Assembly: GCF_043729335.1 (NCBI RefSeq)
Contig: NZ_JAYTLQ010000056.1
Coordinates: 62,001 to 126,000, forward strand
Source of the DNA: Crenothrix sp043729335
Lineage (GTDB): Bacteria; Pseudomonadota; Gammaproteobacteria; Methylococcales; Methylomonadaceae
DNA: 64,000 nt
Reading direction: 5' to 3'
The stretch's first letter is position 1. Each line of letters starts with the position of its first letter. The notes under the pieces were generated by a model. It worked only from the letters and a program-made list of their open reading frames with translations, was not told where the DNA came from and searched no databases. Of the stretch, positions 7,985-15,859 are shown piece by piece. The position numbers were made by a program, and so were the translations under genes.

Positions 7985-9250
7985 TCAGTTCGGTACACGA
8001 CGGATGGTCGCGCCCAATTGCGTCAATTTTTCTTCGATATGGTCGTAACCACGATCAATATGGTAGATACGATCCACCAAAGTATCACCTTCTGCAATCA
8101 ATGCCGCAATCACAAGGCTGGCAGAAGCACGCAAATCCGTTGCCATCACCGGCGCTCCGGTGAGCTTTTTAATGCCGGTACAAATCGCTGTATTGGATTC
8201 CAAGCGGATATCCGCACCCATACGCTGTAATTCATTGACATGCATAAAACGGTTTTCGAAAATCGTCTCTATGACGATACCGACACCGTCGGCAACGGTA
8301 TTCATAGCAATAAACTGCGCTTGCATATCGGTCGGGAAAGCCGGATACGGGGATGTGCGTAAAGATACCGCTTTGGGTCTTTTGCCGTGCATATCCAAGC
8401 TAATCCAATCTTCACCGGTCTGAATGTCAGCACCGGCTTCTATCAATTTATCCAGCACGGCATCTAAAATATCAGGACGGGTATTTTTGAGTTTAACCTT
8501 ACCACCCGTGATAGCCGCCGCACACAGGTAAGTACCGGTTTCGATACGATCCGGCATAATATTGTAATGAACGCTTTCTACGCCCAATTTTTCGACACCC
8601 TCAATCACCAGAACATCGGTGCCGATACCGGTAATTTTTGCGCCCATTTTATTCAAAAAATGCGCCAAATCGCTGACTTCGGGTTCTTTAGCGGCATTTT
8701 CCATAATGGTGGTGCCTTCTGCCAACACCGCTGCCATCAACAAGTTTTCCGTGCCGGTTACCGTCACTTGCTCCAGCACCAATCGACAACCTTTTAGACG
8801 TTTGGCTTTAGCGTGGATAAAACCGTTTTCCACAGTAATATCCGCGCCCATTTTGATTAAACCATTCAAATGAATATCCACCGGACGCGTGCCAATTGCA
8901 CAACCGCCCGGCAAAGATACATGCGCTTCACCAAAGCGCGCCAATAACGGCCCTAACACTAAAATGGAGGCTCGCATGGTTTTAACCAGCTCATACGGTG
9001 CGACAAAACTGGTAATTTTGCTGCTATCGATTTCAATGTTCATGCGTTCGTCAACCAGCAGATGCACACCCATACGGCCGAGCAATTCCAGCGTAGTAGT
9101 GATGTCGTGCAAATGCGGTACGTTACCGACAGTGACCGGCGCTTGTGACAACAAGGTAGCCGCTAAAATAGGCAATGCCGCATTCTTGGCGCCCGAAATA
9201 CGCAGTTCCCCGGAAAGTCTGGCGCCACCGGTAATTATTAATTTATCCAT
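7985..9250 (-). CDS. murA: UDP-N-acetylglucosamine 1-carboxyvinyltransferase
   Basis: MurA makes the first committed step of peptidoglycan synthesis by moving enolpyruvate from PEP to UDP-GlcNAc in the cytoplasm. The 421-residue protein has the EPT fold with ISGAKNAALPILAATLL at the start, the RASILVLGPLLARFG segment and the catalytic-cysteine loop LPGGCAIGTRPVDIHL near residue 115-120. Cys is present rather than the Asp of fosfomycin-resistant types. FPTDMQAQFIAMNTVADG and the final RIYHIDRGYDHIEEKL are also typical. It lies between mlaB and hisG, a known gammaproteobacterial order; ibaG, often just before murA, is absent here. Confidence 0.96.
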   Translation of the reverse strand: MDKLIITGGARLSGELRISGAKNAALPILAATLLSQAPVTVGNVPHLHDITTTLELLGRMGVHLLVDERMNIEIDSSKITSFVAPYELVKTMRASILVLGPLLARFGEAHVSLPGGCAIGTRPVDIHLNGLIKMGADITVENGFIHAKAKRLKGCRLVLEQVTVTGTENLLMAAVLAEGTTIMENAAKEPEVSDLAHFLNKMGAKITGIGTDVLVIEGVEKLGVESVHYNIMPDRIETGTYLCAAAITGGKVKLKNTRPDILDAVLDKLIEAGADIQTGEDWISLDMHGKRPKAVSLRTSPYPAFPTDMQAQFIAMNTVADGVGIVIETIFENRFMHVNELQRMGADIRLESNTAICTGIKKLTGAPVMATDLRASASLVIAALIAEGDTLVDRIYHIDRGYDHIEEKLTQLGATIRRVPN

Positions 9251-9298
9251 TCGTAAACCGTTAGTGTCTTTAATTTAAACCTGCATCCGCCACTTGGG

Positions 9299-9610
9299 CT
9301 AATCAGGCTGAATTGTAAAATGACTTGTCAGATCAAAACCACTGAGCCCTGCAAGCATGAGTAATTGTTTGGGAATATTTTTTAATACCAGCTGGCTTTT
9401 GTTGGTACGGGCAATTTTCTTCCATTCGATCAGCAAGGCAAGACCCGCACTATCAGCGGAAGTGACTTGCGTAAAATCAATGGTAATTTGTTTTGATGGC
9501 GTTAAGAAAGCAAATAACGTGGTCAACCGTGCGCTAATTGCGGCGAAGGTTAAATCCCCTTCCACACTAAAACAATCCGTCCCCTGCTTGCTGATAGTCA
9601 GTGAACTCAC
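9299..9610 (-). CDS. mlaB: STAS-domain protein of the Mla lipid transporter
   Basis: The 103-residue STAS protein contains the TSADSAGLALLIEW helix-start motif that contacts the ATPase in MlaB. MlaB binds MlaF in the cytoplasm and supports the MlaFEDB ABC complex, which moves phospholipids across the periplasm. The ATG overlaps the end of mlaD (four bases shared), which indicates translational coupling. In E. coli mlaC lies between mlaD and mlaB; here the two are adjacent, so the soluble carrier gene is missing from this site. Confidence 0.85.
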   Translation of the reverse strand: MSSLTISKQGTDCFSVEGDLTFAAISARLTTLFAFLTPSKQITIDFTQVTSADSAGLALLIEWKKIARTNKSQLVLKNIPKQLLMLAGLSGFDLTSHFTIQPD

Positions 9611-10074
9611 TTTTTTTCTTCTGCGGATTTAAACAGGAACTGGCCGATGGCTTTTTCAAGAATAATCGCCGATTGGGTGATTTCAACCGTTTCGTTGTTC
9701 TTTAAAAACTCTTCGGAACCGCCTGGCTCAAGACTGACATATTGTTCACCTAATAACCCTGCGGTAAACACACTGGCAGTGGTATCGCTGGGGATATGAT
9801 TGTATTGCGAATAAATGCTCATTTTGACGACGGATTGGTAAGTCTTGGGATCCAGGCTAATATCACTGATCTGGCCTATTTTAACACCCGCCGCCGAAAC
9901 CGGTGATTTTACTTTTAAACCGCCAGAGTTTTCAAAACGAGCCACTAATGTGTAACTGTCCTTGTCGGTAAACGAGCTTAAGTTACTGACTTGCAATGCC
10001 AAAAAAAACAACGCCGCGATACCGGCGGCCACAAACAGGCCAACAAGCGTGTCTTGTGTAGAGGTGTGCTGCAT
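9607..10074 (-). CDS. mlaD: MCE-domain substrate-binding protein of the Mla transporter
   Basis: MlaD is an inner-membrane-anchored hexameric ring that receives lipid for the MlaE permease. The 155-residue product has an N-terminal anchor helix (LVGLFVAAGIAALFFLALQV), then an MCE domain at about residues 35-115 with FENSGGLKVKSPVSAAGVKIG and the AGLLGEQYVSLEPGG loop. The end (EKAIGQFLFKSAEEKK) is shorter than in some relatives. I chose ATG 10074, right after the mlaE TAA; the upstream frame overlaps mlaE and is less likely. Confidence 0.93.
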   Translation of the reverse strand: MQHTSTQDTLVGLFVAAGIAALFFLALQVSNLSSFTDKDSYTLVARFENSGGLKVKSPVSAAGVKIGQISDISLDPKTYQSVVKMSIYSQYNHIPSDTTASVFTAGLLGEQYVSLEPGGSEEFLKNNETVEITQSAIILEKAIGQFLFKSAEEKK

Positions 10075-10075
10075 G

Positions 10076-10858
10076 TTAATCATCTCCAAACATGAGGGCG
10101 GTCAGGATAAAATCCAGACCTAATATACTAAAAGCAGAATTGACAACCGTCCGTGTGGTGGCGCGACTAATGCCTTCGGAAGTGGGGATGGCATCGTAAC
10201 CTTCAAATAAAGCGATCCAGCTGGTGATAAAACCGAACACCACGCTTTTGATCACGCCGTTGATAATATCATCAAAAAAATCCAGCTTGGCCTGCATTTG
10301 CGACCAATACGCGCCCTCGTCCACACCCAGCAAACCAGAGCCGACAATCTGTCCGCCAACAATACCAATCGCACTGAACAGTGCTGCCAGTAACGGCATG
10401 GAGATAAATCCGGCCAAAAAGCGTGGCGAGATAATGCGCTTGATCGGATCCACCGCCATCATTTCCATGCCGGACAACTGCTCGGTGGCTTTCATCAGGC
10501 CTATTTCTGCCGTTAAAGCTGAACCTGCGCGTCCGGCAAATAATAATGCCGCGACTACTGGCCCAAGCTCCCTCACCAAGGAGGCAGCGACCATAACACC
10601 CAAGGTTTCTTCTGCGCCAAAGTCAGACAAAATATAAAAACCTTGCAAACCCAACACCATACCCACAAACAAGCCGGAGATACTGATAATTAAAAACGAC
10701 AATACGCCGACCGAGTGTAGCTGGTTTAGCAACAAACGTGGCCGTAGCAATACGCTGCCGATGCCCGACAGGCATTGCAGCAAAAAAAATGTCGCCCGTC
10801 CCAATTTACGGAAACTGGTACGGGTGCTTTTACCCAGATGGGCAAATAACTCAATCAT
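10076..10858 (-). CDS. mlaE: Mla ABC transporter permease
   Basis: The 260-residue inner-membrane protein is the MlaE/YrbE permease that works with MlaF and MlaD. It has about five hydrophobic segments and the family signature regions LIISISGLFVGMVLGLQGFY, LVRELGPVVAALLFAGRAGS (the conserved coupling-region block after the first third), AEIGLMKATEQLSGMEMMAV and ALFEGYDAIPTSEGISRATT near the end. It lies 16 bases after mlaF and is followed directly by mlaD, as in the classic operon. Confidence 0.95.
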   Translation of the reverse strand: MIELFAHLGKSTRTSFRKLGRATFFLLQCLSGIGSVLLRPRLLLNQLHSVGVLSFLIISISGLFVGMVLGLQGFYILSDFGAEETLGVMVAASLVRELGPVVAALLFAGRAGSALTAEIGLMKATEQLSGMEMMAVDPIKRIISPRFLAGFISMPLLAALFSAIGIVGGQIVGSGLLGVDEGAYWSQMQAKLDFFDDIINGVIKSVVFGFITSWIALFEGYDAIPTSEGISRATTRTVVNSAFSILGLDFILTALMFGDD

Positions 10859-10873
10859 AGTGATAACAATCCA

Positions 10874-11701
10874 TTAATAGCGCTTCCCTGACGACAATAA
10901 ATCGTCCGCATAGTCTTTGGCTGGGTAGTGAAAATGTACGGGGCCATCGGCAGCACCGGTCATAAATTGCTGCACCCATTCGGAATCAGACTGTTTAATT
11001 TCATCCGGTGTACCCTGCCCTACCACTTTACCCTCGGAAATAATATAGATGTAATCGGCAATCGCAGCGGTTTCGTGGACATCATGGGACACAATGATAC
11101 TGGTTAGCCCCAAAGTCTTATTTAAGGCTTTAATCAAATGCACGAGCACGCCCATTGAGATTGGATCCTGGCCGGTAAACGGTTCGTCGTACATGATCAT
11201 CATTGGATCAAGCACAATGGCTCTAGCTAAAGCCACCCGCCTGGCCATGCCGCCAGACAATTCATTGGCCATTAAGTTATAGGCACCGCGTAAACCTACC
11301 GCTTCCAGTTTCATCAACACCAAGGTGCGGATCATGGATTCGGTTAGTTTAGTATGTTCACGCAAGGGGAAAGCGACGTTGTCGAAGACGTTCATATCCG
11401 TTAACAACGCGCCGCTTTGGAACAGCATGCCCATGCGTTTACGCAGGGTGAATAGATCAACGCGCCGTAACTGGTGGACGTTCTGGCCATCAACCAGCAC
11501 CGTGCCGCGCTCAGGCAATAGCTGGCCACCGATTATTTTTAATAAGGTGGTTTTGCCCGTGCCGCTAGGCCCCATGATGGCGGTAATTTTGCCGCGCTCG
11601 AAATCTAAAGAAATATCGTCAAATATTTTCTTGTTGCCGCGCGAAAACGATAAGTTGGAAACTGAAATCAAAATATTGGGGTGGGAATTGCGATTACCCA
11701 T
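10874..11701 (-). CDS. mlaF: Mla ABC transporter ATPase
   Basis: MlaF powers lipid movement by the Mla complex. The 275-residue protein has Walker A GPSGTGKTT near residue 45, FQSGALLTDMNVFDNVAFPL (Q-loop region), signature LSGGMARR, Walker B MIMYDEPFTGQDP and the switch His in IIVSHDVHE. The C-terminal DGPVHFHYPAKDYADDLL tail is the part that contacts the neighbouring subunit in E. coli MlaF. I start at ATG 11701 (MGNRNSHPN); the TTG at 11731 would add ten residues not found in relatives. It is the first gene of the mla operon. Confidence 0.94.
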   Translation of the reverse strand: MGNRNSHPNILISVSNLSFSRGNKKIFDDISLDFERGKITAIMGPSGTGKTTLLKIIGGQLLPERGTVLVDGQNVHQLRRVDLFTLRKRMGMLFQSGALLTDMNVFDNVAFPLREHTKLTESMIRTLVLMKLEAVGLRGAYNLMANELSGGMARRVALARAIVLDPMMIMYDEPFTGQDPISMGVLVHLIKALNKTLGLTSIIVSHDVHETAAIADYIYIISEGKVVGQGTPDEIKQSDSEWVQQFMTGAADGPVHFHYPAKDYADDLLSSGKRY

Positions 11702-11820
11702 AGAGGGAAATAAAAAATTATTTGCAATCAAACAAGGTATTGTGTCTGACTACTCTGTATTAAGTCAACAAAACCGATACCTTAAGGCAAAAACCAGAAC
11801 GTGATAAATGAACCCATTGC

Positions 11821-11848
11821 ACACACGCCCCATAAAAAGGGCGTGAAT
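11821..11848. terminator. GC-rich hairpin downstream of the DUF475 fragment
   Basis: CACGCCC and GGGCGTG face each other across an eight-base loop. Neither side has a clear T-run, so this may be a weak terminator or just a stem-loop between the decayed gene fragment and mlaF. Confidence 0.35.
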
Positions 11849-11859
11849 CAAATAAAAAA

Positions 11860-11961
11860 CTACTGCATCGCTTTTTTATACCGAATAGACGAAAACACCG
11901 ACAAAGCAATCAATATTGCCCCCGTTAAACCGGTAATAATCTTAGCCACATGAATATCAAC
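11860..11961 (-). pseudogene. C-terminal fragment of a DUF475 paralogue
   Basis: Read on the minus strand this 102-base stretch encodes DIHVAKIITGLTGAIL, then IALSVFSSIRYKKAMQ and a TAG. That matches the last 32 residues of the DUF475 protein at 12615-13619 with about five differences, and the DNA match covers 11861-11958 against 12616-12712. It has no start and nothing similar upstream, because a toxin-antitoxin pair begins immediately (antitoxin stop at 11962). It is a remnant of a duplicate gene or a partial duplication made when the module inserted. Confidence 0.75.
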
Positions 11962-12237
11962 TTAACTATCAAGTTTTATTTTGCCATTCGCATATTGATG
12001 AATAAGTGAACTGATAAGGGTTTGATACGGCAAGCCCTGGCTAAAAGATTTGGCCTTAAGTCGCTCAATATCACTTTCCAATAGCCTAATGCTAATCGCT
12101 TTTTTCTTACTTATTTGAGCGCGGGCTATTTGCATATAACGATTTTTTTCACTTTCCACGTTATCAACACTTGTAGACTGACTGCCTTCAACGTAATTAA
12201 TAATCGCTGTTTCTTCTGCCGAAAGTTTAGTTGTCAT
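11962..12237 (-). CDS. CopG/BrnA-like antitoxin
   Basis: The 91-residue product has a variable N-terminal half (EGSQSTSVDNVESEKNRYMQ) and a ribbon-helix-helix-like C-terminus: KKAISIRLLESDIERLKAKS, then FSQGLPYQTLISSLIHQYANG. This is the usual layout of CopG/BrnA-type antitoxins that bind the toxin and repress their own promoter. I start at ATG 12237 (MTTKLS); an in-frame upstream start would overlap the toxin more. It overlaps the toxin 3' end by 11 bases, and its stop touches the DUF475 fragment. Confidence 0.75.
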   Translation of the reverse strand: MTTKLSAEETAIINYVEGSQSTSVDNVESEKNRYMQIARAQISKKKAISIRLLESDIERLKAKSFSQGLPYQTLISSLIHQYANGKIKLDS

Positions 12238-12511
12238 GCTTGGCACTTCCTGAATATTTTTTCTGGTACTTGCGACTTGGAATTATATTTTTAAAAAAAA
12301 TACTGGCTTCATTTTCTATAAAAGGAACGTAATAAACATAGTCGCGTATTTGAACGATAAAAAGCTTCTGATTAGGGTATTTGGCAGGATTATGATGTGG
12401 TAAAACATCGAGCAACCTGTTTTCGCTAATCGCTATTAATACGTCTTCAAAACAAACGCCTCGGTTGGCATCAAGCAGCTTGTTTTTACCTTCATCCCAT
12501 TCAAAATGCAT
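12227..12511 (-). CDS. BrnT-like toxin of a toxin-antitoxin pair
   Basis: The 94-residue product begins FEWDEGKNKLLDANRGVCFE, similar to BrnT-type toxins, then VLPHHNPAKYPNQKLFIVQI, a YVYYVPFIENEASIFFKNII strand pair and IPSRKYQKKY. Small proteins of this type are paired with CopG-like antitoxins and are thought to act as RNases. The upstream GGCGGAA provides a fair ribosome site for ATG 12511. It stands between a complete DUF475 gene and a fragment of a second copy. Toxicity is inferred from the family. Confidence 0.7.
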   Translation of the reverse strand: MHFEWDEGKNKLLDANRGVCFEDVLIAISENRLLDVLPHHNPAKYPNQKLFIVQIRDYVYYVPFIENEASIFFKNIIPSRKYQKKYSGSAKHDN

Positions 12512-12524
12512 TTCCGCCCCGTTA

Positions 12525-12538
12525 CTGTGTATATACAG
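12525..12538. promoter_or_regulatory. Palindrome upstream of the toxin start, candidate operator
   Basis: CTGTGTATATACAG is a near-perfect palindrome (12 of 14 positions) centred about 20 bases upstream of the toxin ATG. Such sites are common operators of autoregulated toxin-antitoxin pairs. It resembles a LexA box, but the spacing between CTGT and ACAG is six, not the eight seen in gammaproteobacterial LexA sites. Confidence 0.4.
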
Positions 12539-12614
12539 AGCATAGCATAGTTCAACTTGGCAAGGTGTAATTCGGCTTGTTTAAGCTCGGATCACACCCC
12601 ATATTACAGCAATT

Positions 12615-13619
12615 CTACTCCATCGCTTTTTTATACCGAATAGAAGAAAATACCGACAAGCCAATCAATATTGCCCCCGTTAAACCGGTAATAATCTCAG
12701 GGACATGAATACTCATACTGATTAACATTAATCCGGCCAACACGCCAATCGCATAATGTGCGCCGTGCTCCAAAAACACATACTCATCCAAAGTACCTTG
12801 GCGCACCAAATATACGGTCAAACTCCGTACAAACATAGCGCCAATAGCCAAACCCAGCATAATGATAATAACGTCCTGGGTGATAGCAAATGCACCAATA
12901 ACACCATCAAACGAAAACGACGCGTCCAATACTTCCAGATACAAAAAGCTCATCGCACCGGCTTTTTTAATCATCGCGGTCGCTTCTTCACCTTCATCGG
13001 CATTATCGAAAAAGCTCGCCAAACTATCAACCACAACATATAAAATAACGCCCCACATGCCAGCAACCAACACCTTAAGACGAATGGCTTCAGGCATTCC
13101 GTTTTGAATAGTCACTAATAAAAGCAGCGCCAGGATGATTTCAATGGCTTCAAGCTTACCCATTGCTGACATTTTTTCTTCTATTTTTCCTAACCAATGC
13201 AGTTCTTTGTCGGGATTAAAAATAAAGGAGAAAAACACCATTAGCAAAAACATACCGCCAAAGGCTGAAATTTGCACATGAGCATCTTCGAGGTACTTGG
13301 CATAGGTCGCGGTATCATGCAGCGCCATTTGCGTAACGCCCACAAAGCCAACACCGGTTGCCGCTGAAACAATTAAAATCGGAAACAATAAACGCATGCC
13401 GAATACGGCAATTAAAATACCCCAGGTTAAAAAATAACCTTGCCAACGCTCATCCATACGTTTCAATACAGACGCATTCACTACGGCATTATCAAATGAC
13501 AAACTGACTTCAAGAATACCCAAGATGATAGCGAGGACTGCTCCCATAATACCGCCCCAGTAAAATGCCGCACCGAGACAAAGCACCGAAACAATCATAG
13601 AAAGACGAAAATGCTGCAT
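12615..13619 (-). CDS. DUF475 (TerC-superfamily) membrane protein
   Basis: The 334-residue polytopic protein has about eight membrane helices and the repeated acidic motifs of this superfamily: ILEVSLSFDNAVVNASVLKR near residue 40 and LEVLDASFSFDGVIGAFAIT near 220. TerC relatives are linked to metal export or tellurite resistance, and these acidic motifs are thought to bind metal ions; the substrate here is unknown. ATG 13619 has AGGGG upstream. The gene is complete, unlike the C-terminal copy at 11860-11961. The spacing to the toxin-antitoxin pair is about 100 bases. Confidence 0.88.
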   Translation of the reverse strand: MQHFRLSMIVSVLCLGAAFYWGGIMGAVLAIILGILEVSLSFDNAVVNASVLKRMDERWQGYFLTWGILIAVFGMRLLFPILIVSAATGVGFVGVTQMALHDTATYAKYLEDAHVQISAFGGMFLLMVFFSFIFNPDKELHWLGKIEEKMSAMGKLEAIEIILALLLLVTIQNGMPEAIRLKVLVAGMWGVILYVVVDSLASFFDNADEGEEATAMIKKAGAMSFLYLEVLDASFSFDGVIGAFAITQDVIIIMLGLAIGAMFVRSLTVYLVRQGTLDEYVFLEHGAHYAIGVLAGLMLISMSIHVPEIITGLTGAILIGLSVFSSIRYKKAME

Positions 13620-13727
13620 GTATAACCCCTGCAATAATGTTTTAATTACGCCAACTATAGCGGATTTTGTTTAAAATCAAAATGAATGCCACCAAACAAT
13701 AGCTTTGTCGCCTTCATCTATCCTTGC

Positions 13728-13892
13728 TTAATATGGCATATTGGTAGCTTGTGGATTGCTAGCGTCAACATTGTCAGCCATTTGTTTTTGCCGTTGTGAC
13801 AGATAAGTACCGCCTAATACAAACATCATTACTAGCAGATAAACAACAGCCGCCACACGTCTTGGTGTTTTGGATTTTTCGTATTCACTCAC
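13728..13892 (-). CDS. Small single-pass membrane protein (54 residues), unknown function
   Basis: A GTG-started frame encodes a short basic N-terminus (MSEYEKSKTPRR), one hydrophobic helix (VAAVVYLLVMMFVLGGTYL) and a polar tail ending NMPY. The clean layout of basic start, helix and polar tail suggests a real membrane microprotein. The ribosome site is weak and I do not recognise the family. It lies upstream of, and on the same strand as, the DUF475 gene, about 110 bases away. Function is unknown. Confidence 0.45.
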   Translation of the reverse strand: MSEYEKSKTPRRVAAVVYLLVMMFVLGGTYLSQRQKQMADNVDASNPQATNMPY

Positions 13893-14088
13893 AACGCACA
13901 CCCGAATATTTTAAAATAATCGCATGATACATTTTTTAGATTAACTGTGCGATGCCAGTCGTGAATTATTGATATTAAAGTCTGTCCTAGTGGTTATTAT
14001 TGGCTAAATCCTGTATACCAGAGGCACAAAAAGCCTTCAAAACTCGTTAAAGCCCCTCAGTTCCTGAAAACTAATCCACCGCCATAGC

Positions 14089-14097
14089 TGATATAAT
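14089..14097 (+). promoter_or_regulatory. Extended -10 promoter element upstream of trxB
   Basis: TGATATAAT is an exact extended -10 (TGN-TATAAT) 35 bases before the trxB ATG. No good -35 is needed for this class and none is evident. A TGGAG ribosome site lies between it and the start. Confidence 0.55.
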
Positions 14098-14131
14098 CTA
14101 AACTTTACCTGCACCTTATGGAGTTTAATTA

Positions 14132-15085
14132 ATGAGCACCAACAAACATTGCCGCCTTCTGATTCTGGGCTCTGGCCCTGCAGGATATACTGCTGCTATT
14201 TATGCAGCGCGTGCCAATTTAAATCCGGTCATTATCACCGGTATGCAACAAGGCGGCCAGCTCACCACCACCACAGAAGTGGATAACTGGCCCGGCGATG
14301 TGGAAGGCTTACAAGGCCCTGATCTCATGGACAGAATGCTGCGCCACGCCGAGCGTTTTGATACTGAAATAGTTTATGACCACATAAATTCTGCTGATCT
14401 TTCCAAACGTCCGTTTACCTTAACCGGCGATTCCGGCACCTATACGTGTGATGCACTGATTATTGCCACCGGCGCATCAGCACGGTATTTAGGCCTGGAT
14501 TCCGAAGAAGCGTTTAAAGGCAAAGGGGTGTCTGCGTGTGCAACCTGCGATGGTTTTTTCTACAAAAACAAACCGGTTGCCGTTATTGGCGGCGGCAATA
14601 CCGCTGTTGAGGAAGCACTTTACCTGTCTAATATCGCTTCAAAAGTCACCGTTATCCACCGCCGCGACAAATTCCGTTCTGAAAAAATACTGTCCGATAA
14701 GCTGATTGAAAAATCCAAAACCGGCAATGTGGTCATAGAATGGCATCACGAACTGGATGAAGTGTTGGGCGATAATTCCGGCGTGACCGGTATGCGTATA
14801 AAAAGCTCACTGGATGGCTCAACCAAAGACATCGATTTACACGGCGTGTTTATTGCTATTGGCCATACACCCAACACCGGTATTTTTGAAGGTCAGCTGG
14901 ACATGGAACACGGCTATATTAAAGTAAAAAGCGGCATTACCGGCAATGCCACATCTACCAGCGTAGAAGGCGTATTTGCAGCAGGTGACGTAATGGATTC
15001 TGTGTACAAACAGGCGATTACTTCGGCGGGAGCAGGCTGTATGGCGGCACTGGATGCCGAAAAATTTCTGGATGAATTAAGTTAA
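14132..15085 (+). CDS. trxB: Thioredoxin reductase
   Basis: TrxB passes electrons from NADPH through FAD to thioredoxin. The 317-residue protein has the FAD-binding ILGSGPAGYTAAIYAARAN at the start, the redox-active CATC in ACATCDGFFYKNKPV near residue 140, the NADPH-binding VIGGGNTAVEEALYLSN with HRRDKFRSE, and the second FAD motif EGVFAAGDVMD near the end. Length matches the low-molecular-weight bacterial type. A promoter-like extended -10 and a TGGAG ribosome site precede the ATG. It is followed on the same strand by aat. Confidence 0.97.
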   Translation: MSTNKHCRLLILGSGPAGYTAAIYAARANLNPVIITGMQQGGQLTTTTEVDNWPGDVEGLQGPDLMDRMLRHAERFDTEIVYDHINSADLSKRPFTLTGDSGTYTCDALIIATGASARYLGLDSEEAFKGKGVSACATCDGFFYKNKPVAVIGGGNTAVEEALYLSNIASKVTVIHRRDKFRSEKILSDKLIEKSKTGNVVIEWHHELDEVLGDNSGVTGMRIKSSLDGSTKDIDLHGVFIAIGHTPNTGIFEGQLDMEHGYIKVKSGITGNATSTSVEGVFAAGDVMDSVYKQAITSAGAGCMAALDAEKFLDELS

Positions 15086-15163
15086 GGCAAAAAACCTGGC
15101 TCAACTTCTTTTTTTTTATTGATGCTTAAAAAAATGCTCTAATCCTCTGTGCGAAACGTACTC

Positions 15164-15859
15164 ATGCCGCTTACTGTACTGGATGCCAACAATCCTGAAC
15201 AAGAATTTCCTACACTCAATAAAGCACTGAGTGTCCCTGATGGTTTATTAGCCATCGGCGGCTGCTTGTCAAAAAAACGGCTATTAAACGCGTATCGACA
15301 TGGTGTGTTTCCCTGGTTTAACCCTGACGATCCTATCCTGTGGTGGTCGCCCGACCCCCGTCTGGTACTGTTCCCCCATAAACTCATTATCTCACGCAGC
15401 TTAAAAAAAACGTTGCGCAAAGCCATTTTTTCGGTAACGTTCGATCAAGCTTTTGATGACGTCATTAACGCCTGTGCGCAGCCAAGACAACAAAGTACAG
15501 GCACCTGGATAACCTCGGAAATGGATTGTGCTTACCGCGAATTGCATCAGCTGGGCATGGCGCATTCTGTGGAAGCTTGGTGTGATAACGAGCTGGTAGG
15601 CGGTCTTTACGGCGTAGCTATCGGACAGGTTTTTTTTGGCGAATCCATGTTCCACACCCAAACCGATGCCTCCAAAGTGGCTTTTATACATTTAATACAA
15701 CAATTTAAAGACTGGGGTTATCAAATGATTGATTGCCAAGTACACACCAACCATCTGGCCAGCTTAGGTGCTGAAGAAATTAAACGCGACGAGTTTAAAA
15801 AACTGCTTACCCAATACTGTGACGCCAGTGTGCATACAAAAGCTTGGCAAACCGGATGA
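15164..15859 (+). CDS. aat: Leucyl/phenylalanyl-tRNA-protein transferase
   Basis: Aat adds Leu or Phe from tRNA to proteins with N-terminal Arg or Lys and so marks them for ClpS-ClpAP. The 231-residue protein has FPTLNKALSVPDGLLAIGG, the AYRHGVFPWFNPDDPILWWS motif, CAQPRQQSTGTWITSEMDCA and GVAIGQVFFGESMFHT of the family. I prefer ATG 15164 (MPLTVLDANN); a GTG at 15149 would add five residues. No clear Shine-Dalgarno is seen for either. It overlaps bpt by four bases. Confidence 0.94.
   Translation: MPLTVLDANNPEQEFPTLNKALSVPDGLLAIGGCLSKKRLLNAYRHGVFPWFNPDDPILWWSPDPRLVLFPHKLIISRSLKKTLRKAIFSVTFDQAFDDVINACAQPRQQSTGTWITSEMDCAYRELHQLGMAHSVEAWCDNELVGGLYGVAIGQVFFGESMFHTQTDASKVAFIHLIQQFKDWGYQMIDCQVHTNHLASLGAEEIKRDEFKKLLTQYCDASVHTKAWQTG

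Noticed and set aside
7975..7998. Longer N-terminus of HisG
   Set aside because: It overlaps murA, while ATG 7974 has GAGGAG directly upstream and matches HisG starts.
12525..12538. LexA (SOS) box
   Set aside because: CTGT and ACAG are six bases apart, not the eight of gammaproteobacterial LexA sites.
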